A DNA stretch of 64,000 nucleotides from Microcystis wesenbergii NRERC-220 (GCF_032027425.1 NZ_JAVSJA010000001.1:2183501-2247500), one strand, 5' to 3'; counted from the first letter of the stretch, positions 53,474 through 62,875 are shown. Made by a program: numbers and translations. Notes: generated from the letters alone by a model not told the origin.

Positions 53474-54512
53474 AACTGAATTATCCAGCTGTAATTGTGT
53501 GTACTAATAGCCATCAAAAAAATGCAGACAAGCGTTAAGCTCGCTAATAAATTTTTGTTTGACTTAACAGAACTATAACAAACCTTTCCCAAAAAAACAA
53601 GTATTTTAAAAAACTTTTTTTGAGGAATATTTAGATATTTTTTGTCCAATTTATAGGAGTTTTTTTTGAGCATAATTACCCAAAAGGTAACAAATATACC
53701 CAAGCTTTTTGGTGAAAGTTGGACAAATAAACAAGCTCTAGTTTAAAAAAAATTTTGGCTATTGACAAAAATTAATCAAGAGAGTTACAAAAGATAAAAC
53801 TTAACAGTTTTGAGCGTCAAAACTTCAGTTCGACGAATCAATTCCCTAGGGGTGGAAACCGGGGAAAACGGGGAAACTGAGGAAAAATAGGGAAAGGAGG
53901 CGGGCAATTTGCCCCCACAGCAACGTCTTTTTGCTTTGCCCCTATAACACCAAATCCGTTTTTAATAGTGTGATTAATCCTAGTCCAGCTTTAAAAACCC
54001 AGTCCCTTCTCCCCACTTCCCACTCCCCTAGATCTTTTAAACAGGATTTAGTATAACTAAGATACTCCGTGCGACCCGGAAACAAACTCAGGTTTGAGAA
54101 AAACAAAAAATCCCGTTTAATACCTCTATCTAAAGGGGTACTATTAATTAATTTTCCTAACTCATCTACCATCACCAGTGCGAGTAAGTCCGTTGATGCC
54201 AAATTCCGTCATTCTTCATCTTTAAAAGTGGACAACTGACCGTCTCACGTTGGACAATTCTCCCCCCATAAATTTCTTTAATTTAAAACCGAGTTATATA
54301 TTCGATGTCTAGTTTTTATGCGCCAGAATTGCTAGAAAACCCCAAAACCCTCTAACGACCCGTTGATCAAAAACAAAAATTAGGTCTTGGCTTGTGCTAG
54401 AATCAGTACTAAAGAGAAAGCTAAAAGCTATAAACCCTCACAGGGCATCTAACCTTTAGCTGTTTTTTGTTCAACGTCACAGTTATCAATGTGTGCAAGA
54501 CATTGGTAACTG
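53474..54512 (-). repeat. Upstream repeat unit of PEP-CTERM gene 2 and adjoining noncoding DNA
   Basis: From 53480 to about 53800 the DNA repeats nearly word for word at 55242-55590 and 55618-55940 (shared CCAAGCTTTTTGGTGAAAGT and AACAAGCTCTAGTTTAAAAA). A further block (about 54060-54305) resembles 56068-56280, ending in AATTTAAAACCGAGTTATAT, which is also the leader of the resolvase-like gene at 56606. No gene is supported: a 86-codon - strand frame (53942-54202) is part of the repeat. Confidence 0.75.
54416..54465 (-). terminator. Conserved 3' hairpin of PEP-CTERM gene 3
   Basis: CAGCTAAAGGTTAGATGCCC on the - strand folds with TATAGCTTTTAGCTT, followed by TCTCTTT. Same structure as after genes 1 and 2. 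Confidence 0.55.
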
Positions 54513-55241
54513 TTATTTTTGTTTCTTAAAGCGGGAAATCAATCCTAAACCACCCACTGCCAGAAGTCCGAGGATAGTACCCGGTTCGGGGATTTCAGCA
54601 GGGGGGGGGTCTAGGTCTTGAGTGAAGTTGTTAGTGGAAAATTGTAACAGAGAACTACCATTGTCAAGGCTTGTATAGGTATCGATCACTTTGATGGTAT
54701 TAGCATTGGAAGACAGAATACTGCCGAAGTCCTCAGAGCCGTTCGTGGACGTTAGGGTGATAAGCGGAGTATTATCTAGTTTGAAAATCCCCCTGGTAGC
54801 GAGATAATTCTCGTTTCCAGGCGGTCCAGATATATTTGTCTCGAATGCAACCTGAGCGAAAACTAGCTTGGGGTCAGAAATATCGACTTCGTATTGCAAT
54901 GTACCATTATGAACACCGAGGCTAGTTTCTTCACTGAAATTTACAGTCCAAACACCATTATTGAGAATGAATCTCAGTTCATCGCCTAGGCTAACATCGC
55001 CATTGATACTGAAATTGTAGAAAGAGTTGTCGCCGAGGATAACGGAATCATAGAAAACACCGTCAATCTTAACACCAACGGTCTCATCTTCTTCGGCAAT
55101 TTCACTACTGACAAAACCATTGCCATTTGTATCGAGTTCAACGGTAAAATGAATAGCTTGAGCGGGAGCGGCCATAGCGGTGGCGATACCGAGGGTGGCT
55201 GCACCGCAGAGGATTTTGGTTAATTTGTTTGTTGTCATCAT
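54513..55241 (-). CDS. PEP-CTERM sorting-domain protein 3
   Basis: 242 aa. Signal peptide MMTTNKLTKILCGAATLGIATAMAAPAQA, then a beta-rich body (VELDTNGNGFVSSEIAEEDE at its start) unlike proteins 1 and 2, and the sorting signal IPEPGTILGLLAVGGLGLISRFKKQK. The first seven residues and the last 25 are nearly the same as in protein 2, while the centre is unrelated, so the genes share conserved export and anchoring ends around different cargo. Confidence 0.88.
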   Translation of the reverse strand: MMTTNKLTKILCGAATLGIATAMAAPAQAIHFTVELDTNGNGFVSSEIAEEDETVGVKIDGVFYDSVILGDNSFYNFSINGDVSLGDELRFILNNGVWTVNFSEETSLGVHNGTLQYEVDISDPKLVFAQVAFETNISGPPGNENYLATRGIFKLDNTPLITLTSTNGSEDFGSILSSNANTIKVIDTYTSLDNGSSLLQFSTNNFTQDLDPPPAEIPEPGTILGLLAVGGLGLISRFKKQK

Positions 55242-55600
55242 GACTAAATTATCCAGCGTTGACTGTGTGTACTATAGCCGTCAAAAAAATGCAGATAAGC
55301 GTTAAGCTCGCTGATAAATTTTGGTTTGACTTAACAGAAGTATAACAAAGTTTTCAGAAAAAAAAGATGTTTAGATAACTTATTATTCTGTAATATCTGA
55401 AATATTTTTGTCCAATTTAGAGCAGTTTTTCCTGAACATAATTACCCACGCTTGACAAATATACCCAAGCTTTTTGGTGAAAGTTGGACAAATAAACAAG
55501 CTCTAGTTTAAAAAATTTTTTGTAAATATCCAAAAATTAATCAAGAGAGATAAAATCGATAAAACTTAATAGTTCTGACCGTTAGAACTGGAGTTCCATA
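55242..55600 (-). repeat. Upstream repeat unit of PEP-CTERM gene 3
   Basis: Near-copy of 53474-53830; includes the leader CCAGCGTTGACTGTGTGTAC, the TTAAGCTCGCTGATAAATTT segment and GGACAAATAAACAAGCTC. It probably contains the promoter, since all three genes keep the first ~100 bases. Confidence 0.75.
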
Positions 55601-55617
55601 AGAATCAATTCCCTAAA

Positions 55618-55985
55618 CTGAATTATCCAGCTTTGATTGTGTGTAGTAATAGCCGTCAAACAAATGCAGACAAGCGTTAAGCTCGCTGATAAATTTTTGT
55701 TTGGCTTGACAGAAGCATAACAAACCCTTCCCAAAAAAGCAACTGTTTGATAGAATTATTTTTCGGCAATATTTTCATTTTTTTTTGTATAGTTTAGGGC
55801 AGTTTTTTCTTAAAATAATTACCCACGCTTGACAAATATACCCAAGCTTTTTGGTGAAAGTTGGACAAATAAACAAGCTCTAGTTTAAAAAATTTTTTGT
55901 ATAGTGACAAAACTTAATCAAGAGAGATAAAATACATAAAAATTAATAGTTCTGACCGTTAGAACTGGAGTTCCATAAGAATCAA
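55618..55985 (-). repeat. Orphan tandem copy of the upstream repeat unit
   Basis: Directly behind 55242-55600 and nearly the same over its whole ~350 bases, starting CTGAATTATCCAGCTTTGAT, but with no PEP-CTERM gene downstream on the - strand. It ends in AGAACTGGAGTTCCATAAGA, as does the preceding copy. Confidence 0.8.
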
Positions 55986-56605
55986 TTCCCTAAAAGGGGG
56001 AAATGGGGTAAATGGGACAAGGAAATTCATCCCTACACCAAGGTCTTTTTGCTTTGCTGCTATAAAAGTGTCACCCGTGCGACCCAAAAACAAACTCAGG
56101 TTTGAAAAAGACACAAAATTACACTTAATATGTTTATCTAAAGGAGTATCATTAATTCTTATCAATCACCTACAATCACGGGTGGGAGCTAATCACAGGA
56201 TGAAAATGGACAACTATCTGTCTAAAATTGGACAATTCTACCCTATAAAATTTTTAAATTTAAAAACGATTCATATATATGGATAATTTAATCACCACTG
56301 GAAAAGCTTGGGATTGGCTTCGGGTTAGCCTTAAGACTCTACATTCTTGGAACAAACAGGTTAAAATTTTTTCAATTCTTACCCATGATGCCCATAGTAG
56401 GACAAAAGTGTACAAATACCTGTCTAAAGGTGGACAATTATACCCCAATAAATTTTCTTTTAGCGTTTCCTAAGCTAGTGAGGTACAACTATTTTTCTTC
56501 CCTTTTGCCTTTTGCCTTTATGCCTTTATGCCTTTTGCCTAAAACCCATAACTTTTGTACCTCAACAGACTGAAAAATCCTATAATTTAAAACCGAGTTA
56601 TATCT
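55986..56605. other. Noncoding stretch before the resolvase-like gene
   Basis: Besides the decayed copy it contains a block similar to 54060-54305, two GTCTAAAATTGGACAATT-type repeats, the reversed GTACCTCACTAGCTTAGGAA repeat and a run of CTTTTGCCTTTATGCC repeats (56500-56541). No gene is supported. Confidence 0.65.
56279..56400 (+). pseudogene. Decayed copy of the resolvase-like gene's 5' end
   Basis: ATGGATAATTTAATCACC... corresponds codon by codon to the start of the gene at 56606 (MDNLITTGKAWDWLRVSLKTLHSWNKQVKIFSI versus MDNLITIREASDLLGVSIKTLRRWEQQGKISSI), including the same leader. Homology ends around codon 40 and the frame then runs into repeats. Confidence 0.75.
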
Positions 56606-57211
56606 ATGGATAACCTAATCACTATTCGAGAAGCCTCGGATTTGCTGGGAGTTAGCATTAAAACTCTCCGACGCTGGGAACAACAGGGTAAAATTAGCTC
56701 AATTCGTACCCCCGGTGGTCATCGCCGCTATCGACGGGAAGCTCTCTTACAATCTGGTCAAGCAACCCGATACATTATTGGCTATGCTCGTGTTAATCGA
56801 CCTGAACAACAACAACAATTAGAAGCTCAGATAAAAGCGCTAGAAGAATTTTGTAGTCAGCAGGGTCAACCCTTTGAAATTCTCACCGATATCGGCAACG
56901 GAGTCAGCCACAATCACCCTAATCTTATGCGTCTAGTGCAGATGATGTGTGACGGTGGGTTGGAACGTCTAGTTTTAATCCATCCGGAAAGTGTTGGCCG
57001 CTTTTGTCATGATTTTATTTGGGGTTTGTGCGGTTTCTTTAAAATCCAAGTCATTCTCCTCAATCGATCCCATGAATTCATTGGTGCTGAGGATTTAGTG
57101 GAGGATCTGCAAGCCCTGATCACCATCTGTTACAATCGTCTCTACCCACTACATAACCCAGATCATCAGCAATTACTGGAATACCTAGAGATGCTTAAGA
57201 ATGTCCGCTGA
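56606..57211 (+). CDS. MerR-HTH / IS607-type serine recombinase homologue lacking the catalytic serine
   Basis: 201 aa. The MerR-like HTH (LITIREASDLLGVSIKTLRRWEQQGKI... TPGGHRRY) fills residues 4-45. The resolvase domain follows, but where active IS607 enzymes read YARVSS with the nucleophilic Ser, this protein has YARVNRPEQQ, and the downstream DRLARF-type Arg motif reads PESVGRF. It therefore should bind DNA but not cut it. No tnpB is adjacent. It lies 29 bases before thiE on the same strand. It is either a dying element or a captured transcription regulator; the open frame favours the latter. Confidence 0.75.
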   Translation: MDNLITIREASDLLGVSIKTLRRWEQQGKISSIRTPGGHRRYRREALLQSGQATRYIIGYARVNRPEQQQQLEAQIKALEEFCSQQGQPFEILTDIGNGVSHNHPNLMRLVQMMCDGGLERLVLIHPESVGRFCHDFIWGLCGFFKIQVILLNRSHEFIGAEDLVEDLQALITICYNRLYPLHNPDHQQLLEYLEMLKNVR

Positions 57212-57240
57212 CGGCGATAATAACTCCACATTGACTTTTC

Positions 57241-58266
57241 ATGAAACTAGAAACTACGGCGATTAAACGGATTCTCGATGCTAACCTTGACCGGGCCAGA
57301 GAAGGACTGCGAATTATCGAAGAATGGTGTCGTTTTGGCTTAGATAATCCCGATTTAGCCCAAGAATGTAAAGAAATGCGCCATCAGTTGGCTAGTTGGC
57401 ACTCGATCGATCTGAAACTACATCGGGACACGGCCGGGGATATCGGTAGGGATTTAAGCCATCCCAGGGAAGAAATCCGGGAGACTGTCGAGGGACTGCT
57501 GCAGGCCAATCTGGCTCGCGTACAGGAGGCTTTCAGGGTTTTAGAAGAATACGGTAAACTCTATGATCTGGAGCTAGGGATAGCCTGTAAACGGCTGCGC
57601 TATCGGGTTTATCAGCTAGAGAGTAAACTATTAATCTCTCCACCCCTAGAAAAACTGCAAGCATCTCCTCTCTATTTAGTCACTTCTCCCGCCGAAAATC
57701 TGCTAGAAATCGTCGAATTGGCCCTAAAAGGGGGTTTAAAATTGGTGCAGTACCGCCATAAAACCGCCGCTGATACGATTCGTTTAGAAGAAGCCGCTAA
57801 ACTGTGTGAGTTATGCCACCGTTACGATGCTTTGTTTATTATGAACGATCGCGTCGATATTGCTCAGGCCATTCATGCCGATGGTGTTCATCTCGGTCAA
57901 CAGGATGTACCGATTTCCCTAGCGCGGCAATTTCTCGGCCCCGGGGCAATTATCGGTCGGTCCACCACTAATCCCCAAGAGATGGCCAAAGCAATCCAAG
58001 AAAAGGCCGATTATGTGGGAGTGGGGCCGGTTTATGCCACCCCCACGAAAGCGGGAAAAACCCCGGCAGGATTGGAATATGTCCGTTATGCGCGGGAAAA
58101 TTGCCCTTTACCCTGGTTTGCGATCGGTGGTATTGATAGTAATAACATTAAAGAGGTTTTAGAGGCAGGAGCGCAACGGGTGGCTGTAGTCCGGGCGATC
58201 ATGGAAGCGCAGCATCCCGATGTGGTGACACAACAATTATTAAACCAATTAGGGCTGGCTGAATAA
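57241..58266 (+). CDS. thiE: Thiamine phosphate synthase with cyanobacterial N-terminal extension
   Basis: 341 aa. The N-terminal ~130 residues (ILDANLDRAREGLRIIEEWCRF... RVQEAFRVLEEYGK) form the extra helical domain seen in cyanobacterial ThiE. The ThiE barrel follows: LYLVTSP, GGLKLVQYRHK, MNDRVDIAQAIHADGVHLGQQD, GRSTTNPQEM, and YVGVGPVYATPTKAG. It joins HMP diphosphate and thiazole phosphate to form thiamine phosphate. The end product feeds TPP enzymes such as the one in the left cluster. Confidence 0.95.
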   Translation: MKLETTAIKRILDANLDRAREGLRIIEEWCRFGLDNPDLAQECKEMRHQLASWHSIDLKLHRDTAGDIGRDLSHPREEIRETVEGLLQANLARVQEAFRVLEEYGKLYDLELGIACKRLRYRVYQLESKLLISPPLEKLQASPLYLVTSPAENLLEIVELALKGGLKLVQYRHKTAADTIRLEEAAKLCELCHRYDALFIMNDRVDIAQAIHADGVHLGQQDVPISLARQFLGPGAIIGRSTTNPQEMAKAIQEKADYVGVGPVYATPTKAGKTPAGLEYVRYARENCPLPWFAIGGIDSNNIKEVLEAGAQRVAVVRAIMEAQHPDVVTQQLLNQLGLAE

Positions 58267-58510
58267 ATCTTATCCACGAGACTGGGTTTCAGCGATTTTG
58301 GGGTTCTTCAAGTAAATCGCAAGTAGGGATTGGAGTTGAGGCTTTTCTCGTCCGCAGCAATCGGGGACTGAGGGGGGAAGACCATATAACAAATCCTTAC
58401 TTTCTTCATAACTTTAGATTAATTAAGATAATGTTACAAAACTTTATGAAAAAGCCGTAGTATGATAATTTACGCCAGTAAAGCGAACACAATAAGGAGC
58501 AACACCCATA

Positions 58511-59404
58511 ATGCAGTCGGCCGAGATGTTGCTGACAGTCCCCAAAGAGTATTTAAAACCACCGGGGGGCTTCAACCCAAACGTTACCATGTTTTTTAGT
58601 GCCTTGAGCCTAATAACCCTATCTACCTGTGGCTATTGGCTATGGTCTTGGCCCGACTGGATTTGTTTTAGTGCTAATGTCCTCGCTTTACATTTATCGG
58701 GGACAGTTATCCACGATGCCTCTCATAATTCTGCCCATAGCAATCGGATATTTAATGCTATTTTAGGTCATGGCAGTGCTTTAATGCTCGGTTTTGCCTT
58801 TCCGGTCTTCACGAGAGTCCATTTACAGCACCACGCGCACGTTAACGATCCCGAAAATGATCCGGATCATTTTGTCTCCACTGGTGGCCCTTTGTGGATG
58901 ATTGCGGCCAGATTTTTTTATCACGAGATTTTCTTTTTTAAGCGGCAACTCTGGCGGAAATACGAACTGCTGGAATGGTTCCTCAGTCGTCTTTTTGTGG
59001 CTACCATAGTCATCGTCGCCTGTCAATACGGTTTTATTGGCTATGTGATGAATTTTTGGTTTGTTCCCGCTTTAGTGGTGGGAATTGCCCTCGGTTTATT
59101 TTTCGATTATCTCCCCCATCGTCCTTTCCAAGAGCGCAATCGTTGGAAAAATGCCCGCGTTTACCCCAGTTCCCTCTTAAATCTGCTGATTTTAGGCCAG
59201 AATTATCATCTCGTGCATCATCTCTGGCCGTCGATTCCTTGGTACAAATACCAACCGGCATACTATGCCACTAAACCGCTTTTAGATGCGAAAGAGTGTG
59301 AACAGTCTTTAGGTTTACTGCAAGGTAAGAATTTCTGGAGTTTCCTCTACGATGTCTTCTTGGGGATTCGCTTTCACTCCCATTCTTCTAAATCTAGCTC
59401 ATAG
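58511..59404 (+). CDS. crtR: Beta-carotene hydroxylase (CrtR-type)
   Basis: 297 aa membrane desaturase-fold protein. Three histidine boxes: HDASHNSAHSNR (HxxxH), RVHLQHHAHVNDPENDPDH, and NYHLVHHLWPSIPWYKYQ; DYLPHRPF is another conserved His motif. These bind a di-iron centre. Length and boxes match cyanobacterial CrtR, which makes zeaxanthin from beta-carotene in the membrane. An AATAAGGAG ribosome site lies upstream. Confidence 0.88.
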   Translation: MQSAEMLLTVPKEYLKPPGGFNPNVTMFFSALSLITLSTCGYWLWSWPDWICFSANVLALHLSGTVIHDASHNSAHSNRIFNAILGHGSALMLGFAFPVFTRVHLQHHAHVNDPENDPDHFVSTGGPLWMIAARFFYHEIFFFKRQLWRKYELLEWFLSRLFVATIVIVACQYGFIGYVMNFWFVPALVVGIALGLFFDYLPHRPFQERNRWKNARVYPSSLLNLLILGQNYHLVHHLWPSIPWYKYQPAYYATKPLLDAKECEQSLGLLQGKNFWSFLYDVFLGIRFHSHSSKSSS

Positions 59405-59523
59405 CAGTTATCGTAATGGTGAGGTACAAGGTTTTCGTTTTGGCAAGTCGGGGGTCGATTTTATGAGAAACTCTGTATCTGTACTGGTTTTGTTGTCAAC
59501 TTGATTTTTTGAAGGAGGATTTT

Positions 59524-59841
59524 ATGGGTCAACATTGGGGAAAAGCCTTAATTTTAACAACAACTTTCTTGACAATTAACATCGATTATGCTAAGTCTTT
59601 AACCTTTGGTGAGGCCGTGGGTATTGGAGCGGGGGCCTTGTTAATCAACCGGGCGGTACAAGATAATAGACAACGTTATCGATTTGTGCCACCAGAGCAA
59701 GAATTCCAGCGCGGACTAGAGGACGGGTTTAACTTTGCCCGCTATGATAATCCGCGCAATTCCAGAGACTACGATGACGGTTTTATCGAGGGACGAAGAC
59801 GGCGGGAGTCGGGTTGGTCCAGTCCCAATCGGAGAGGTTGA
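59524..59841 (+). CDS. Small secreted protein of unknown function
   Basis: 105 aa from ATG 59524, chosen because GAAGGAGGATTTT precedes it at proper spacing. An N-terminal hydrophobic stretch (ALILTTTFLTINIDYA) suggests export. The mature part has a Gly/Ala-rich hydrophobic segment (GEAVGIGAGALLINRAV) and an Arg/Asp/Tyr-rich tail with DDGFIEGRRRRESG. No family recognised. Convergent with the next gene, with no gap between the two stops. Confidence 0.7.
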   Translation: MGQHWGKALILTTTFLTINIDYAKSLTFGEAVGIGAGALLINRAVQDNRQRYRFVPPEQEFQRGLEDGFNFARYDNPRNSRDYDDGFIEGRRRRESGWSSPNRRG

Positions 59842-60396
59842 TTATTTTTTCGGTCTGCGTCCCACTTCGGCGGTTTCTTGAATGGAAAAGATCCTCAATT
59901 TGCCGTCGATGGGAGCGACTTTAGCCACCGCTTCCGATGCCACTATATAGTTATCACCCTCGGTGTTGGTAATATTGACTACCCGCTCGCGAGTGATCAT
60001 CGCCATCTCGTTATTTGCAAGAATATCCACATCCCAATTCTCAGAAAGAACCTCCATACTTTTAATATTTTTGTAGGATTCCTCTAAAAATATTTTATGT
60101 TCCGTGATGCCATTTAACTCAAAAATTTCGGTACTAGCATCGGTTTTAATGGTCAATTGCGAGGAAATAAACGGGGCATAGTGTTTGAGGATTAGGGCGA
60201 TATTTTTATCTTTAATAGCAGTTTCAATGTCTTGAATCATTGCTTTAATTTCCGCTTCCTTGATTGTTTGTCCCCCATCGCGATTACTCGATTGTTTCAC
60301 TGGCACTATCGAGGGATTAGCATGGACAAAAGGGGGGGAGATGCTAGGGAGAAGGGATAAACCGAGCAATAGAACAATTAATTGGGGAGAACGCAT
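59842..60396 (-). CDS. Secreted protein with NTF2/SnoaL-like fold
   Basis: 184 aa. Signal peptide LIVLLLGLSLLPSISPPFVHA. The remainder (IKAMIQDIETAIKDKNIALILKHYAPFISSQL... VLSENWDVDILANNEMAMITRERVVNITNTEGDNYIVASEAVAKVAPIDGKLRIF) has the helix-beta pattern of SnoaL/DUF4440-type NTF2-like domains: a helix with ALILKHYAP, then several strands. Ligand unknown. The fold call is by pattern only. Confidence 0.6.
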   Translation of the reverse strand: MRSPQLIVLLLGLSLLPSISPPFVHANPSIVPVKQSSNRDGGQTIKEAEIKAMIQDIETAIKDKNIALILKHYAPFISSQLTIKTDASTEIFELNGITEHKIFLEESYKNIKSMEVLSENWDVDILANNEMAMITRERVVNITNTEGDNYIVASEAVAKVAPIDGKLRIFSIQETAEVGRRPKK

Positions 60397-60534
60397 AATT
60401 TAATAAACTTGGTAAATTCAACCCGAATCATAGCATTTTCTCGTTACCGAATAAATCCTCAAGCTGAAAGTCCCCGGTTAGGGAAGCTAAGAGAGCAAAA
60501 TTCTGGCTGTGCAAAGTCTAGGTTGATCCTTTAG

Positions 60535-61335
60535 CTATTTTTGGCTTGATATTTCCAGAATAACGGGGGTATGATCGCTAGGTTTTTCTTGTTTTCTGGG
60601 TTCTCGATCAATCAGACAATTAACGGCTTTTTCGTATAGCTGAGGAGTTAAATAAAGATGATCGATTCGCCAACCTCGGTTACGAGCAAAACCGCCGCTG
60701 CGATAATCCCACCAACTATAATGTCCTGGGTCCGATGTGAATTTTCTAAAGGCATCTTGTAAGCCAATTTCTAAGACCTTTTCTAAAGCTTCTCTTTCTT
60801 TAGCTGAAGACATAATATGATTTTCTTTGCCCTTGGCATCATAAATATCTTTATCTTCTAAGGCAATATTAAAATCTCCGCAGATACATAATTCTTCAGG
60901 TTGATAATTAATAATTTTATCTAGATATTTCCTAAGAGTTTCTAACCATTTAAGCTTATAAATATACTTGTCACTATCTAGGGAAGAACCATTAGGAACG
61001 TAGAGATTGATAATCCTAATATCGCCGATTACTCCAGTAATTAGCCGTTTCTGTTCGTCCAGTTCTCCCGTTAAATTTTCGCCGATAATTGGACTAAATC
61101 CCACAGTGATATCCTCCAGGGGTTTTTGGCTAAAAATCGCCACACCATTATAGGATTTTTGTCCAGAAATATAGAGATGATAACCCAAAGATTCAAAAGC
61201 TTCTCTGGGAAAATCTCGATCGATTACCTTAGTTTCTTGCAAGCATAAAACCTCAACGGGATTGAGTTGTAACCAGTTAATTACCTGCTCTTGTCGGCTG
61301 CGAATCGAGTTGACATTCCATGTGGCGATTTTCAT
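60535..61335 (-). CDS. xth: Exodeoxyribonuclease III
   Basis: 266 aa from ATG 61335 (MKIATWNVNSIRSRQEQV). Motifs of the EEP nuclease fold: CLQETKV (metal Glu), INLYVPNGSSLDSDKYIYKL, CGDFNIALEDKDI, and C-terminal RIDHLYLTPQL and PSDHTPVI (catalytic Asp-His). It is a base-excision repair AP endonuclease. The start lies 22 bases beyond the cpcT stop, and the longer frame that overlaps cpcT is not supported. Confidence 0.95.
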   Translation of the reverse strand: MKIATWNVNSIRSRQEQVINWLQLNPVEVLCLQETKVIDRDFPREAFESLGYHLYISGQKSYNGVAIFSQKPLEDITVGFSPIIGENLTGELDEQKRLITGVIGDIRIINLYVPNGSSLDSDKYIYKLKWLETLRKYLDKIINYQPEELCICGDFNIALEDKDIYDAKGKENHIMSSAKEREALEKVLEIGLQDAFRKFTSDPGHYSWWDYRSGGFARNRGWRIDHLYLTPQLYEKAVNCLIDREPRKQEKPSDHTPVILEISSQK

Positions 61336-61357
61336 AGCTAAAAACCGAGAATTTTTC

Positions 61358-61942
61358 TCACACTTCCTCAGCAAAACTACTGCGACGCACAAACTCAAAG
61401 GGACCGGCGATCGAACCCCAGACTAATTGATCGGTTTCGGGATCTAAACCGCGATCAACGCTAATTAATCCCCGTTCACTAATTTCAAAACTATTATCTA
61501 AATAAGTCATTCTATCTTTGCGAAAGACTAAACATTGTTTACCCGGTTTCACCACCCCTTTAAAACTGTTACCTGTCCAAGTGACATTCATATCACAACC
61601 CGCCATCGGTTCTAATAGTTCTAAGCTGAGATTTTTGAGACGCTGGGGTTCTCTAGAAGCACCAAAAAAGTTAGCTTCCTCTTTAACTTTAAAGTTTTCT
61701 AGTTCAATATGGTCATCGACTACCGACAATTTAAATACTCGCAAACGATAGGGAGTATTGAGCATAAAATCGTAGGCCTGCTCTAAAAATAAACTGGTTC
61801 CCCCCAGTAATTCATCGGGTAAAGGACGCATACACACGCGAATATGGGCGAAAAAAGGCGGATTAGCAAAAGCTTGTTCTTGATTACTAAAATCCGCCGC
61901 CATCCAGCGTGCTAGGGTTTTTAGATCCGTGGGATGAGTCAT
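61358..61942 (-). CDS. cpcT: Phycobilin lyase CpcT/CpeT family
   Basis: 194 aa. Strong family text: TLARWMAADFSNQEQAFANPPFFAHIRVCMRPLP, LFLEQAYDFML, YRLRVFKL, FFGASREPQRL, PMAGCDMNVTWTGNSFKG, VKPGKQCLVFRKDRMTYLDNSF and SVDRGLDPETDQLVWGSIAGPFEF. CpcT attaches phycocyanobilin to the second Cys of the phycocyanin beta subunit; CpeT relatives act on phycoerythrin. Presence of this gene shows that the organism makes phycobilisomes. It lies just upstream of xth on the same strand. Confidence 0.9.
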   Translation of the reverse strand: MTHPTDLKTLARWMAADFSNQEQAFANPPFFAHIRVCMRPLPDELLGGTSLFLEQAYDFMLNTPYRLRVFKLSVVDDHIELENFKVKEEANFFGASREPQRLKNLSLELLEPMAGCDMNVTWTGNSFKGVVKPGKQCLVFRKDRMTYLDNSFEISERGLISVDRGLDPETDQLVWGSIAGPFEFVRRSSFAEEV

Positions 61943-62041
61943 AGTTTTTGAGATGTGAATGGCTATTAGCTATCAGCCATCAGCTAGTTAATTGCTCTGA
62001 TAAGTTTTCACCGATTACTGATAACTATGCCCCGATAATTG

Positions 62042-62500
62042 TTATTGTGCGATTACTTTAATTTCGATATCGGCACTCACTTCGGGATGGAGTTTGACTT
62101 GTACTTTATAGACTCCCAATTGACCGATATCGGGGACGGTAAGACCACGGCGATCGATTTCTAATTTAGCATTTTCTAGAATAACCGTAGCCACATCTTG
62201 ACTGGTGACAGTACCGAAAATTGCCTCGTTTTCACCCACCTGTTTAGGGATGGTGTAGGGACTGAGTTTTTCGATCGCAGTTTTTCTGGTTTCCGCTTCT
62301 TGTTTTTCAGCGAGGAGACGTTGACGCTCTTTTTCTTTCCTAAATTCTGCCTGTTTAATCGCGCCCTTGGTGGCTAAAACGGCCACACCTTGGGGGATAA
62401 GGTAATTGCGCGCATAACCGGGGGCCACTTCCACCACATCGCCATTTTCACCTAATTTGCTGACTTTTTGATTGAGGATAACCTGCATTCGTTTCGCCAT
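62042..62500 (-). CDS. rplI: 50S ribosomal protein L9
   Basis: 152 aa, full length. N-domain MQVILNQKVSKLGENGDVVEVAPGYARNYLIPQGVA with the family GYxRNxLxPxG signature, a helical linker, and the C-domain ending HPEVSADIEIKVIAQ. It binds 23S rRNA domain V at the base of the L1 stalk. Monocistronic. Confidence 0.97.
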   Translation of the reverse strand: MAKRMQVILNQKVSKLGENGDVVEVAPGYARNYLIPQGVAVLATKGAIKQAEFRKEKERQRLLAEKQEAETRKTAIEKLSPYTIPKQVGENEAIFGTVTSQDVATVILENAKLEIDRRGLTVPDIGQLGVYKVQVKLHPEVSADIEIKVIAQ

Positions 62501-62569
62501 GATCTTGACCTAAAACAATAGTTCCAAAACCCCTATCATACCATGCAATCGTCAAGTGTTGATCACAAG

Positions 62570-62875
62570 TTAGTTATTGCCGGCGGCGATGATCTGGGTT
62601 AATAGGGGGCCGATTGCCTGAAAGGCCGAGGGTAAAACCGCTACGGTGGCGGCCGCGATAATAATTGTCGTGGCTAATCTCAGCACTTTCTCGGAGGCTT
62701 TTTCGTAGGTGTCAAATTTATAGTCGAGCTTGTCTAATCTTTGGTCTATTTCCTGAAAGCGTTGGTCTATTTCCTCAAAACGTTGGTCTATCGCTTCAAA
62801 ACGTTGATTTACTGCTGTTTGGAAGCTTTTCAATTCGTTGAGAACATCGGTTAGGGTGGGTTCTTGAGTGGACAT
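62570..62875 (-). CDS. Small coiled-coil membrane protein of unknown function
   Basis: 101 aa from ATG 62875 (MSTQEPTLTDVLNELK). A heptad repeat QRFEAIDQRFEEIDQRFQEI and QRLDKLDYKFD spans residues 25-55 in 7-residue steps; a C-terminal hydrophobic helix (LATTIIIAAATVAVLPSAFQAI) can anchor it. DNA of the heptads is itself a 21-bp repeat. Similar coiled-coil/TM proteins are frequent in cyanobacteria; role not known. Confidence 0.7.
   Translation of the reverse strand: MSTQEPTLTDVLNELKSFQTAVNQRFEAIDQRFEEIDQRFQEIDQRLDKLDYKFDTYEKASEKVLRLATTIIIAAATVAVLPSAFQAIGPLLTQIIAAGNN

Noticed and set aside
53942-54202. 86-codon - strand frame as a small gene
   Set aside because: A shifted partial copy occurs at 55959-56165 with many changes and no conserved start or ribosome site; it is a by-product of the repeated noncoding unit.
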